From positions 186,001 to 250,000 of the forward strand of contig NZ_BMXV01000006.1 in NCBI RefSeq assembly GCF_014651935.1: DNA of 64,000 nucleotides, written 5' to 3'. The translations under genes and the position numbers were made by a program. Shown here piece by piece: positions 56,023 through 64,000 of this stretch. The notes under the pieces were generated by a model. It was not told the DNA's origin, searched no databases, and saw only the letters and a program-made list of their open reading frames with translations. How positions within the stretch are numbered: position 1 is the stretch's first letter; every line of letters begins with the position of its first letter. The stretch is from Marinobacter zhanjiangensis. GTDB taxonomy: Bacteria > Pseudomonadota > Gammaproteobacteria > Pseudomonadales > Oleiphilaceae.

Positions 56023-57255
56023 ATGACCGCGGAACCAACCCAGCTCAGACCCACACCACGCATCGGCCTGGCCCTTGGCGGCGGAGGCCCGCTCGGTGGT
56101 ATCTATGAAATCGGTGCTTTACGGGCACTTGACGAGGCACTGGACGGACTGGATTTCAACGATCTTGATGTCTACGTGGGGGTAAATGCTGGCAGTTTCG
56201 TGGCTGCCAACCTCGCCAACCAGTTGACGACCGCCCAGTTATGCCGGATCTTTGTGCGGCATGAGGCGGAGGTGCACCCCTTCCATCCGGAGGTCTTCTA
56301 TCGGCCAGCGGTGAAAGAAATGGGACGGCGTCTGAGGGCCGTGCCGGGCCTGCTGTCCAGTGCGGTATCCCGCTTTCTGCGTAACCCCCACGACCAGAGC
56401 TTCCTGGAGGCCATGACCATTTTGGCCCAGGCGGCGCCGGCCGGCCTGTTTGATAACTCGGCTCTGGAGGAGTACCTGGCCCGGGCCTTCACCACCTCCG
56501 GTCGCACCAATGATTTCCGTAAGCTGCGGCGCCGGCTGTTCGTGATTGCCGCCGATGTTGAAACCGCCGAGTCGGTCTGCTTCGGAGGGGAACACCTGGA
56601 CCACATCCCGGTCTCCCGCGCCATTCAGGCCAGCATGGCATCGCCGGGGCTGTATACCCCGGTGCAGGTGGAAGGCCGCTATTGTGTTGACGGAACCCTG
56701 CACAAGGGGTTGCATGCCTCGGTGGCCCTCGACCATGGCGCCGAGCTGGTGCTGGCCATCAATCCCCAGGTGCCTGTTGATGCCCGGGCCGCGGAAGCGG
56801 CGGGAACCATGGCAGCCGACGAGTTGACCGGGTCGGGCATGCCCAATCTGTTGTCCCAGATGTATCGCACCATGGTTCACTCCCGCATACAGAAAGGTCT
56901 CGCCCAGTACGACAGGGACTATCCCGGTCGTGAGGTGATTCTGATCGAGCCCACCAGGGACGACGCCACCCTGTTCTTTTCCAGTGCGTTCAGCTTCCGG
57001 TCACGTCGCCAGGTCTGCGAGCATGCCTACCAGATGACCCGGCGGGATCTGTTGCGGCGGGCAGACGAGCTTGAGCCGATACTGGCGAGGCACGGTGTCA
57101 GGCTGAACCGCAAGGTCCTTGAGGACAGTGAGCGGACCATCAGTACCGCCCTTTACGGGGAGACCCTGCCACTCTACGTGGCAAAGAAGCGCAAGCAGCG
57201 GCAGAAGAAGGGCGTGTTGGGTAGTGTCAGCCAGGTGTTCAGCAAAGCCCTGTAG
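56023..57255 (+). CDS. Patatin-like protein with substituted nucleophile
   Basis: A 410-residue patatin-fold protein. The oxyanion glycine loop is present (GLALGGGGPLGGIYEIGAL) and so is the Asp of the dyad (Asp223 in CVDGTLHKG). The nucleophile elbow, however, reads GVNAG, with Asn55 (codon AAT) where GxSxG needs serine; Ser58 lies three residues on. Unless the neighbouring serine substitutes, it cannot work as a normal lipase. The C-terminal 150 residues are extra and end in a basic tail (KKRKQRQKKG). AGGGGGAAG precedes the ATG. Confidence 0.8.
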   Translation: MTAEPTQLRPTPRIGLALGGGGPLGGIYEIGALRALDEALDGLDFNDLDVYVGVNAGSFVAANLANQLTTAQLCRIFVRHEAEVHPFHPEVFYRPAVKEMGRRLRAVPGLLSSAVSRFLRNPHDQSFLEAMTILAQAAPAGLFDNSALEEYLARAFTTSGRTNDFRKLRRRLFVIAADVETAESVCFGGEHLDHIPVSRAIQASMASPGLYTPVQVEGRYCVDGTLHKGLHASVALDHGAELVLAINPQVPVDARAAEAAGTMAADELTGSGMPNLLSQMYRTMVHSRIQKGLAQYDRDYPGREVILIEPTRDDATLFFSSAFSFRSRRQVCEHAYQMTRRDLLRRADELEPILARHGVRLNRKVLEDSERTISTALYGETLPLYVAKKRKQRQKKGVLGSVSQVFSKAL

Positions 57256-57263
57256 GGGCCACT

Positions 57264-57644
57264 TCAGCCGTGAGTCTGGGGGCCTGATTCTCGCTGTCCG
57301 CCTTCCCGGTCCAGGCGCTCAAGGTACTGCTGCCAATAGCGGTCCTGGTTCTCACCCAGTTCCCACAGGTACTCCCAGGTGTACAGGCCGGAATCGTGGC
57401 CGTCGCTAAAGGTCAGTTTGAGGGCGTAGTTGCCCACCATTTCAGCGCCCGTGACCAGTACATCCTGCTTGCCGATCTGCAGGGTGCCTGGCCCGTCGCC
57501 GTGGCCCCGAACCTCGGCGGAGGGGGACCAGACCCGCAGCAGTTCAAAGGGCAATTCCCAGCGGCTGCCATCGGCATAGTCCAGCTGCAGGAGCCGGCTT
57601 TGTCGACGGATGCGGATGTCTGAGGGGCGGTGGCTCATGGTCAT
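57264..57644 (-). CDS. DUF971 domain protein
   Basis: A 126-residue protein. IRIRRQSRLLQLDYADGSRWELPFELLRVWSPSAEV is the DUF971 (GBBH-like) fold start, and LKLTFSDGHDSGLYTWEYLWEL its end. Often found after hslVU in pseudomonads, as here. The fold also occurs in iron-sulfur and gamma-butyrobetaine proteins, but no function is known for these stand-alone copies. Confidence 0.85.
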   Translation of the reverse strand: MTMSHRPSDIRIRRQSRLLQLDYADGSRWELPFELLRVWSPSAEVRGHGDGPGTLQIGKQDVLVTGAEMVGNYALKLTFSDGHDSGLYTWEYLWELGENQDRYWQQYLERLDREGGQRESGPQTHG

Positions 57645-57706
57645 TGTCCGGATCGGGGCAGGGGCCGGATAGCCCGGCCCTGCGACGCGATTTCAGGGTT
57701 TATCGG

Positions 57707-59035
57707 CTAGAGGATGTAGCGGCTGAGATCCTCGTCCTCCGACAGGTCGCCGAGTTTCTCGTCCACGTACTCCGCCGTGACTTCGAACTCATTGGTGACC
57801 TTGTCGCCGGCATCAAAGGACAGGCTCTCCAGCAAGCGTTCCAGCACGGTATGCAGGCGGCGGGCGCCGATGTTTTCGGTGGTCTCGTTGACCTTCCAGG
57901 CCACTTCGGCCAGCCGCTCAATGGCATCGTCCGTGAATGTGAGCGTGACGCCCTCCGTGCCTAGCAGCGCTTCGTACTGTTGCACCAGAGACGCATCCGG
58001 CTCGGTCAGGATGCGGCGGAAGTCCTCCGGTGTCAGGGCCTGCAGCTCCACACGGATGGGCAGGCGCCCCTGCAGTTCCGGGATCAGGTCCGATGGCTTG
58101 GACAGGTGGAAGGCCCCGGAGGCAATGAACAGGATATGATCCGTGCGCACCGAGCCGTACTTGGTGCTGACCGTGCTGCCTTCAATCAGTGGCAGCAGGT
58201 CACGCTGTACGCCTTCCCGGGAAACATCCGCCGAGGCATTCTCCGAGCGCTTGGCCACCTTGTCGATTTCGTCCACGAACACGATGCCGTTCTGCTCGAC
58301 GGATTCGATGGCCTTCTGCTTGATCTCTTCCTCGTTGACCAGCTTGGCCGCCTCTTCGTCCTTTACCTGCTTCAGGGCGTCCGCCACTTTCATCTTGCGG
58401 GTCTTGCTGCGGTCCTGGGACAGGTTGGAAAACATGTTCTGCAACTGGCTGGTCATCTCCTCCATGCCGGGAGGTGCCATAATTTCCACGCCCGCACCGG
58501 AATTGCGCAGGTCGATCTCGATTTCCTTGTCGTCCAGCTGGCCTTCGCGCAGCTTCTTGCGGAAAAGCTGGCGGGTAGACGAATCCTCCTTCGGCTGGCT
58601 GTCCTCCTGGAAATCGCGCGGCGGCGGCAACAGGGCGTCGAGGATGCGCTCCTCGGCGGCGTCCAGGGCCCGGTTCTCGTGCCGTTTCATTTCCTTTTCA
58701 CGCAGCATCTTGATGGCCATATCCGCCAGATCGCGGATGATGGACTCCACATCGCGGCCCACATAGCCCACCTCGGTAAACTTGGTGGCTTCCACCTTGA
58801 GAAAAGGGGCATCGGCCAGTTTGGCGAGGCGACGGGCAATCTCGGTCTTGCCCACGCCGGTGGGGCCGATCATCAGGATGTTCTTCGGGGTGATTTCATC
58901 CCGCAGGGTGCTGTCGAGCTGCATGCGGCGCCAGCGGTTACGCAACGCAACGGCCACGGCGCGTTTGGCTTCGTCCTGGCCAACGATATGCTTGTTCAGC
59001 TCGTGGACAATCTCGCGGGGAGTCATTGCAGACAT
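57707..59035 (-). CDS. hslU: HslUV protease ATPase subunit
   Basis: A 442-residue AAA+ unfoldase. Walker A is [15 protein letters not shown], Walker [11 protein letters not shown], sensor text [20 protein letters not shown], the I-domain is at about 110-240, and the C-terminal SRYIL inserts into HslV. It unfolds substrates and feeds them to HslV. 12 bases after hslV. Confidence 0.97.
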   Translation of the reverse strand: MSAMTPREIVHELNKHIVGQDEAKRAVAVALRNRWRRMQLDSTLRDEITPKNILMIGPTGVGKTEIARRLAKLADAPFLKVEATKFTEVGYVGRDVESIIRDLADMAIKMLREKEMKRHENRALDAAEERILDALLPPPRDFQEDSQPKEDSSTRQLFRKKLREGQLDDKEIEIDLRNSGAGVEIMAPPGMEEMTSQLQNMFSNLSQDRSKTRKMKVADALKQVKDEEAAKLVNEEEIKQKAIESVEQNGIVFVDEIDKVAKRSENASADVSREGVQRDLLPLIEGSTVSTKYGSVRTDHILFIASGAFHLSKPSDLIPELQGRLPIRVELQALTPEDFRRILTEPDASLVQQYEALLGTEGVTLTFTDDAIERLAEVAWKVNETTENIGARRLHTVLERLLESLSFDAGDKVTNEFEVTAEYVDEKLGDLSEDEDLSRYIL

Positions 59036-59047
59036 GGTAGCTCCGGT

Positions 59048-59578
59048 TCAGTCGTTGGCTGAGAGCACTTCAAGGGTGCGGTTGTGATTGGTATAGATGC
59101 AGATGTCGGCGGCGATATCCAGCCCCTTTTCGACGATGTCGTGGGCGCTGAGGTCGGTGTTTTCCAGCAGGGCCCGGGCGGAAGCCTGGGCAAACGGGCC
59201 GCCGGAGCCAATGGCAATCAGCCCCTGTTCCGGCTCGATCACATCGCCGTTACCGGTAATGATCAACGAGGCCGTCTTGTCAGCCACCGCCAGAAGGGCT
59301 TCCAGTCGTCGCAGTGCCCGGTCCGTGCGCCAGTCCTTGGCCAGCTCCACCGCGGCCCGGGTCAGGTTGCCGTGGTGCTTTTCCAGCTGGGCCTCGAAGC
59401 GTTCGAAGAGGGTGAAGGCATCCGCCGTGCCGCCAGCGAAACCGGCCAGTACCTGGCCATTATAGAGTCGGCGCACCTTGCGGGCATTGCCTTTCATGAC
59501 GGTATTGCCCAGGGACACCTGGCCATCGCCGCCGAGGGCAACTTCATCGCCGCGGCGAACTGAGAGTATCGTGGTCAT
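59048..59578 (-). CDS. hslV: HslUV protease proteolytic subunit
   Basis: A 176-residue proteasome-like threonine protease. After Met1 removal, Thr2 ([20 protein letters not shown]) is the nucleophile; [18 protein letters not shown] and the glycine-rich [16 protein letters not shown] are conserved. Length matches E. coli HslV (176). A sigma-32-like promoter lies just upstream. Confidence 0.97.
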   Translation of the reverse strand: MTTILSVRRGDEVALGGDGQVSLGNTVMKGNARKVRRLYNGQVLAGFAGGTADAFTLFERFEAQLEKHHGNLTRAAVELAKDWRTDRALRRLEALLAVADKTASLIITGNGDVIEPEQGLIAIGSGGPFAQASARALLENTDLSAHDIVEKGLDIAADICIYTNHNRTLEVLSAND

Positions 59579-59615
59579 CGGGGCTCCATTTGCTGAAATC
59601 GAAGTGATTTCCGAG

Positions 59616-59643
59616 ATATGGAGCCTGTGTGCTGGATTTCAAG
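59616..59643 (-). promoter_or_regulatory. Sigma-32 (heat-shock) promoter of hslVU
   Basis: On the minus strand: CTTGAAA, 13 bases, CTCCATAT, against the RpoH consensus CTTGAAA, 11-16 bases, CCCCATNT. It lies 38-65 bases before the hslV start, as expected for a heat-shock operon. Confidence 0.75.
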
Positions 59644-59664
59644 GCGCCGCTGCAGTCGCGGCAA

Positions 59665-60324
59665 TCATTCCTTGGGAATCTTGCGAACCAGTGGCTGGAT
59701 GCTGATCGACACCAGCTTGTCGACGGCGGAATTCATCTGGCTACGGCTGTCGAACGGGCCCACATTGACCCGGTACCAGGTGCTGCCTTCCTCGATATCG
59801 GTGCGGGATACGCTGGCGCGAAGTCCCTGAAAGGCGATCTGCGCCCGCTGTCGCTCGGCGTCTTCGGCGCTGCGGAAAGAGCCGGCCTGCACCAGATAGC
59901 GGAAGTCCTGGTTAGCGGGGCTGGGGGTGTATTCCTCCACATTGGGGGGCACCACTTCCGATTCCGGCAGCATGTCGTAGAACTTGAACCTGGGTTGTTC
60001 CCGGGCGGTATCCTTGTCGGCGTCCGGAGTTGGCTCCACCGGCTGGCTGACAGCGGGTTGTCCCCCTGGAGAGGATGTGGTGCTGTCAGACGGCTCCAGG
60101 GTATTCAGGTATACAATAAAGCCGATGAAACCACCAACCGCAGCCAGTGACAGGATCCAGCGCACAGACAGTCCTCCGCTTTGCGTTCGGGCCCCAGCCG
60201 ATGGCCGGCGTGGGGCGCTCTTGGGTTTGCTTGCCCGGGCACGGCTCTTCCGGGGCGGCGGTGAACTGCTGACCGCTCCCTTGCGGGAAGTCTGCTTTTG
60301 CTTGTGGGCGTAATCCCGGGCCAA
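59665..60324 (-). CDS. FtsN-like SPOR-domain membrane protein
   Basis: A 219-residue protein. The first 50 residues are very basic and cytoplasmic, one membrane helix follows (about 52-70, WILSLAAVGGFIGFIVYL), then a Pro/Ser/Asp-rich linker and a C-terminal SPOR domain (about 140-215, YLVQAGSFRSAEDAERQRAQ) that binds denuded septal peptidoglycan. It is found between argS and hslV in pseudomonads and is annotated there as FtsN or a cell-division protein. TTG start with AGGAG upstream. Confidence 0.85.
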   Translation of the reverse strand: MARDYAHKQKQTSRKGAVSSSPPPRKSRARASKPKSAPRRPSAGARTQSGGLSVRWILSLAAVGGFIGFIVYLNTLEPSDSTTSSPGGQPAVSQPVEPTPDADKDTAREQPRFKFYDMLPESEVVPPNVEEYTPSPANQDFRYLVQAGSFRSAEDAERQRAQIAFQGLRASVSRTDIEEGSTWYRVNVGPFDSRSQMNSAVDKLVSISIQPLVRKIPKE

Positions 60325-60341
60325 GGTCGCTCTCCTGCCGC

Positions 60342-62030
60342 TTACATTTCGTCCGGGGCACTGATACCCAGCAGGTCCAGGCCGTTGGCGATGACCTGGC
60401 GAACCGCGAGGTACAGCGTCAGACGGGCGTCACGCAGGGCCGGGTCGTCCACCAGTGCCTTGTGAGCGTTGTAGTAGGTATGGAATTGCCCGGCCAGTTC
60501 CCGCAGATAATGAGTGAGGTGGTGAGGTTCGCGGGTGTCTGCGGCACTGCGGATCAGCTCGGGATACTTCGCCAGCTGGTTGGCCAGTTCTTTCTCCTCG
60601 TCCAGGGTCAGCAGTGCCAGGTTGCCTGCTACCTCGTTCAGTCCCCGTTCGGTGCCATGTTCTGAGGCCAGCTTGCGTATCACGCTGCAGATGCGTGCAT
60701 GGGCATACTGGATGTAATAAACCGGATTTTCGTTGGTCTGGGAGCGGGCCAGGTCAATATCAAAGGTAAGCTGCGAGTCCACGCGCCGGGCTGTCAAAAA
60801 GAAGCGGGTAGCGTCGCGGCCCACTTCGTCGATCAGGTCACGAACGGTAACGTAGCTGCCGGCCCGCTTGGAGATCTTCACCTCCTGGCCGGAGCGGGTC
60901 ACCATGACCATCTGGTGTAGTACGTAATCCGGCCAGCCTTCAGGGATGTCCGCCTTCAGGGCTTGCAGGCCGGCACGGACACGGGTAACTGTGGAGTGGT
61001 GGTCGGCCCCCTGCTCGTTGATCACGGTGGTGAAACCGCGCTGCCACTTGTCCAGGTGATAGGCGACATCCGGCAGGAAGTAGGTGTAGCCACCATCCTT
61101 CTTGCGCATGACCCGGTCCTTGTCGTCACCGAACTCGGTGGTTTTCAGCCACATGGCGCCGTCTTGTTCGTAGGTATAGCCGTTCTCCTGCAGGCGCTTT
61201 ACGGTGGCTTCCACCTTGCCGTCCTGATACAGGGAAGACTCCAGGAAATAGACATCGAATTCCACCCCGAAGGCCTTCAGGTCCAGGTCCTGCTCCCGGC
61301 GCAGGTAGGCCACGGCAAACTCGCGGATAGCCTGAATATCGTCCGGATCGGCCTTGCCGGTGACTTCGCGGTCATCCGCGGTGACCGTTTCGCCCTTCAG
61401 GTAGGACTGAGCCACATCATTGATGTACTCGCCACGGTAGCCGTCTTCCGGCCACGAGGCGTCATCGGGACCGAGGCCTTTGACCCGGGCCTGGACAGAC
61501 TTTGCCAGGTTGTCGATCTGGGCGCCGGCGTCGTTGTAGTAGAACTCACGGGTGACGTCGTAGCCATTGGCCTCCAGCAGGCGACAGAGGCTGTCGCCGA
61601 TTGCGGCACCCCGGCCATGACCGACATGCAGGGGCCCGGTAGGGTTGGCCGAGACGAACTCAACCTGCACCTTCTGATTCTGGCCATGGGTGTTGCGACC
61701 AAAGCGGGGGCCCTGCTCCAGTACGTCACTGGCGATGCTGATGGCGCTTTCCGCCGTCATGAAGAAGTTGATGAAGCCGGGGCCGGCGATTTCCACCTTG
61801 GCCACCGCCGGACTCTCGGGCAGCCTGGCGACCAGGGCATCGGCCAGCTGTCGCGGCGGACAGCCGGCGGCCTTGGCGGCTACCAGGGCAATGTTACAGG
61901 CATAGTCGCCGTGGGCCTTGTCTTTGGTGTTGCCCACCTGCGGAGTAAAGGTCTGATCCGCGGGCAGGGTGCCCTCTGACTGAAGGGCGGCCAGTGCCGC
62001 GCCGAGGAGTTCGGTGACGGTGTCTTTCAT
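60342..62030 (-). CDS. argS: Arginyl-tRNA synthetase
   Basis: A 562-residue class I synthetase. HIGH-type motif in [20 protein letters not shown], the KMSK-like [12 protein letters not shown], and the Arg-specific N-terminal domain ([15 protein letters not shown]). The C-terminal anticodon domain carries [24 protein letters not shown] 62030 with GGAAAG upstream gives the family length; the open frame upstream is not conserved. Confidence 0.97.
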   Translation of the reverse strand: MKDTVTELLGAALAALQSEGTLPADQTFTPQVGNTKDKAHGDYACNIALVAAKAAGCPPRQLADALVARLPESPAVAKVEIAGPGFINFFMTAESAISIASDVLEQGPRFGRNTHGQNQKVQVEFVSANPTGPLHVGHGRGAAIGDSLCRLLEANGYDVTREFYYNDAGAQIDNLAKSVQARVKGLGPDDASWPEDGYRGEYINDVAQSYLKGETVTADDREVTGKADPDDIQAIREFAVAYLRREQDLDLKAFGVEFDVYFLESSLYQDGKVEATVKRLQENGYTYEQDGAMWLKTTEFGDDKDRVMRKKDGGYTYFLPDVAYHLDKWQRGFTTVINEQGADHHSTVTRVRAGLQALKADIPEGWPDYVLHQMVMVTRSGQEVKISKRAGSYVTVRDLIDEVGRDATRFFLTARRVDSQLTFDIDLARSQTNENPVYYIQYAHARICSVIRKLASEHGTERGLNEVAGNLALLTLDEEKELANQLAKYPELIRSAADTREPHHLTHYLRELAGQFHTYYNAHKALVDDPALRDARLTLYLAVRQVIANGLDLLGISAPDEM

Positions 62031-62114
62031 GCTTTCCGGTGACCCTTGATTCGGGAATTGGGGTTCGCCTGGTCGAACTGACAGGACAAACAACGTACAG
62101 GATTGAGGGCAGGT

Positions 62115-62143
62115 ATTATCCCGGAAAGGGCGGGGGTAAGCAA
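62115..62143 (-). promoter_or_regulatory. Candidate sigma-70 promoter for argS
   Basis: Minus strand TTGCTT (62138-62143), 17 bases, GATAAT (62115-62120). The -10 has 5 of 6 consensus bases, and the site lies 85 bases upstream of the argS start. The -35 is weak (3 of 6). Confidence 0.4.
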
Positions 62144-62214
62144 AACCCGGCTGCGGTCTGCAATCTGGCAATACGGGATTTTGTCGCGTGGACTGCTGAG
62201 CAGGCCTCGGCGGC

Positions 62215-63999
62215 CTAACCGGTTTCCAGCGGGTCCACATCCACCAGCCAGCGCAGTCCGGTGGGCAGGCGCTGTTGGTCAAGGTGGGCGCAGAGTTGCG
62301 CCAGAACGCGGTTCAGGTTGCCCCGGCTTGCGGATTGCAGCACCAGTTGTGCCCGGTGCCGGCCAGCCTTGCGGGCGAGGGTGGCGGGAAGTGGTCCCCA
62401 GATATCCAGGTTATCCCCGGGGAGGTCGTTGCGGACCTGGTCCAGGAAGGTCAGGGCGGCTTCCATGGTGGGGGCTTCGGCGCGGACCACGGCCATGGCC
62501 CGAAAAGGTGGCAGGCTGTTCTGCTCCCGTTCCGCCAGGAGCTGACGGGCCACGGCCAGGTAGTCGTCCCGAGCGATGGTGGTCAGCAAGGGGTGGTCGC
62601 TATGGCAGGTCTGGATCAGCACCTGGCCAGGCTTTGTTCCCCGTCCGGCCCGGCCGCTGACCTGCAACAGGGTTTGCACCATCTGCTCCGGGGCGCGGAA
62701 GTCGACGCTGAACAGTCCGCCGTCGGCATTCACCACCACCACCAGTGTGACATTGGGGAAGTCATGGCCCTTGGCCACCATCTGGGTGCCCACCAGAATG
62801 CAGGGCTCGCCGGAATTGACCTGTTTCAGGATGGCCTGGATGCTGCCCTTGCGTTGGGTGCTGTCGCGGTCGATGCGGATAACCGGCACGCCCGGGAAGC
62901 TGGCGGCGAGGGTCTCTTCACTCTGCTCGGTGCCCTGGCCCACGGGCTGGCAGGCGTCCCCGGAGCACTTCGGGCACTGTGTGAATGCCGGCTGCTGGTA
63001 ATCGCAGTGGTGGCATCGCAGCGCGCGGTCGCGGCGATGGTAGGTCAGGTGAGTATCACAGTGCGGGCATTCGGCGATATAGCCACAATCGAAACACATC
63101 AGAACGGGGGCGAAGCCACGCCGGTTGATATAAACCAGCACTTGCTGGTTGGCGGCCAGGGTCGCCCGGATCTGCTCCATTGCCGGCCTGGACAGGCCGC
63201 CGGCCAATGGCCGGCTGCGGATATCCAGTAACCTGAGTTGTGGCGGGCGGGCTTCGCCGACGCGCTCGGTAAGGTCTACCCGCAGGTACTTGCCACTGGC
63301 CGCATTCTGCAGGGATTCCAGGGAGGGGGTGGCTGATCCGAGGATGACCGGGCACTGGTTCTCCCGGGCCCTGAAGACGGCCAGATCACGGGCGGAGTAG
63401 CGAAAACCCTCGCCCTGCTTGTAGGAGCTGTCGTGTTCCTCATCCACTACAACGGCCTGCAATCCGGTGAAGGGCAACAGCACTCCAGACCGGGTACCGA
63501 TCAGGATGACCGGCTCACCCTGGCGGACCCTTAACCATGTATCGAGGCGCTGCCGGTCGTTCAGGGCTGAGTGCCAGACCACAATCCTGTCGCCGAAGTA
63601 CTTGCGGAACCGGGCAACGGTTTGTGGTGTCAGGTTGATTTCCGGTACCAGCACCAGGGCCTGACCATCTTCGCCCAGTTCCCGTTCCAGATAATGCAGG
63701 TAGAGTTCGGTTTTGCCGCTGCCGGTGATGCCATAAAGCAGCGTGGCGGAGAAGCCGTGTCGCTCGGGCAGGGCGCTTGCGGCGGACCGTTGGGCCTCAG
63801 TCAGGGTCGGGATGGCGACGGTTTCGGTCTTGGCGGGTGTCTGACTCTCTGGTGCTCCGACCTCCCGGATCAGCGACCTGTCGACCAGTGCCTGAAGTTG
63901 TGAGCGGGTGAAGCCGCTCTGCCGGAGCTGGCTCCAGGCCATGGCTTGTGCACGGCCCTGAAACAGGTCGAACAACTGCTTCTGTTTATAGGCATTGCC
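62215..63999 (-). CDS. priA: Primosomal helicase PriA, N-terminus beyond the window
   Basis: The frame stays open through the right edge (reading [15 protein letters not shown] inward), so about 595 residues are seen and roughly 140 are missing against E. coli PriA (732). Walker A is [12 protein letters not shown], the DEAH-like box [12 protein letters not shown], the zinc-binding region [13 protein letters not shown] and CHHCDYQQP, and motif [10 protein letters not shown]. PriA restarts stalled replication forks by loading the primosome. A hairpin near the stop (AGGCC/GGCCT at 62201-62217) may help end the transcript. Confidence 0.96.
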   Translation of the reverse strand, partial: GNAYKQKQLFDLFQGRAQAMAWSQLRQSGFTRSQLQALVDRSLIREVGAPESQTPAKTETVAIPTLTEAQRSAASALPERHGFSATLLYGITGSGKTELYLHYLERELGEDGQALVLVPEINLTPQTVARFRKYFGDRIVVWHSALNDRQRLDTWLRVRQGEPVILIGTRSGVLLPFTGLQAVVVDEEHDSSYKQGEGFRYSARDLAVFRARENQCPVILGSATPSLESLQNAASGKYLRVDLTERVGEARPPQLRLLDIRSRPLAGGLSRPAMEQIRATLAANQQVLVYINRRGFAPVLMCFDCGYIAECPHCDTHLTYHRRDRALRCHHCDYQQPAFTQCPKCSGDACQPVGQGTEQSEETLAASFPGVPVIRIDRDSTQRKGSIQAILKQVNSGEPCILVGTQMVAKGHDFPNVTLVVVVNADGGLFSVDFRAPEQMVQTLLQVSGRAGRGTKPGQVLIQTCHSDHPLLTTIARDDYLAVARQLLAEREQNSLPPFRAMAVVRAEAPTMEAALTFLDQVRNDLPGDNLDIWGPLPATLARKAGRHRAQLVLQSASRGNLNRVLAQLCAHLDQQRLPTGLRWLVDVDPLETG

Positions 64000-64000
64000 G

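Noticed and set aside
57980..59062. 360-codon open frame opposite hslU
   Set aside because: Antisense to a certain gene, with no independent start signal or motif.

Overview
The window is chromosomal DNA from a marine gammaproteobacterium, most likely Marinobacter or a close relative. This rests on gene content and gene order (priA-argS-SPOR protein-hslV-hslU-DUF971; HAD phosphatase/rppH/ptsP; nudF-yqiB-cpdA-yqiA beside tolC; a methionine-cycle cluster with a SahR-type regulator) and on the style of the intergenic palindromes. No species was confirmed by search. Genes are densely packed. I see no rRNA, tRNA, CRISPR array, prophage or insertion sequence.

Layout. 0-3.3 kb: the end of an LpoB-like lipoprotein gene, two exported proteins (one with FlgT/CsgG-like architecture) and a small DUF4282 membrane protein. 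3.4-8.1 kb: a YihY-type membrane protein, then on the minus strand an HDOD protein, rsmE and bioA (with a possible BirA operator). 8.2-10.7 kb: a nested palindromic repeat and a polar amino-acid ABC transporter (glnHPQ type). 10.8-15.7 kb: the S-adenosylmethionine cycle on the minus strand (metF, ahcY, metK) headed by an ArsR-methyltransferase regulator resembling SahR, with two near-identical palindromic operators. 15.9-21.4 kb: tkt, epd, pgk, fba (central carbon metabolism, plus strand).

21.4-44.8 kb is a large lipopolysaccharide/surface-glycan region. It holds a heptosyltransferase-like protein, a Kdo kinase, an O-antigen ligase-like protein, two aldolases, a CMP-sugar synthetase-like protein, a sialyltransferase-like (GT29) protein, a WaaY-like kinase, glycosyltransferases, a ParB-fold-like protein and a HAD phosphatase. 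Next comes a three-gene set (32.4-36.9 kb) matching the Campylobacter jejuni phosphoramidate pathway: a glutamine-kinase-like protein fused to a nucleotidyltransferase, a class I amidotransferase-fold hydrolase and a cytidylyltransferase. After it lie a sulfotransferase-like protein, two glycosyltransferases, two LpxL-type acyltransferases, waaA and tolC. The set suggests that this strain decorates its LPS or capsule with an unusual ulosonic acid and/or a phosphoramidate group. This is the most interesting part of the window.

45.0-64.0 kb is mostly housekeeping: a TPP riboswitch and thiC, two mobile-looking palindromic elements, nudF-yqiB-cpdA-yqiA, gcvH, rlmI-like, a HAD phosphatase, rppH-ptsP, a patatin-like protein whose nucleophile serine is replaced by asparagine, DUF971, hslU-hslV with a sigma-32-like promoter, a SPOR-domain protein, argS, and priA running off the right edge.
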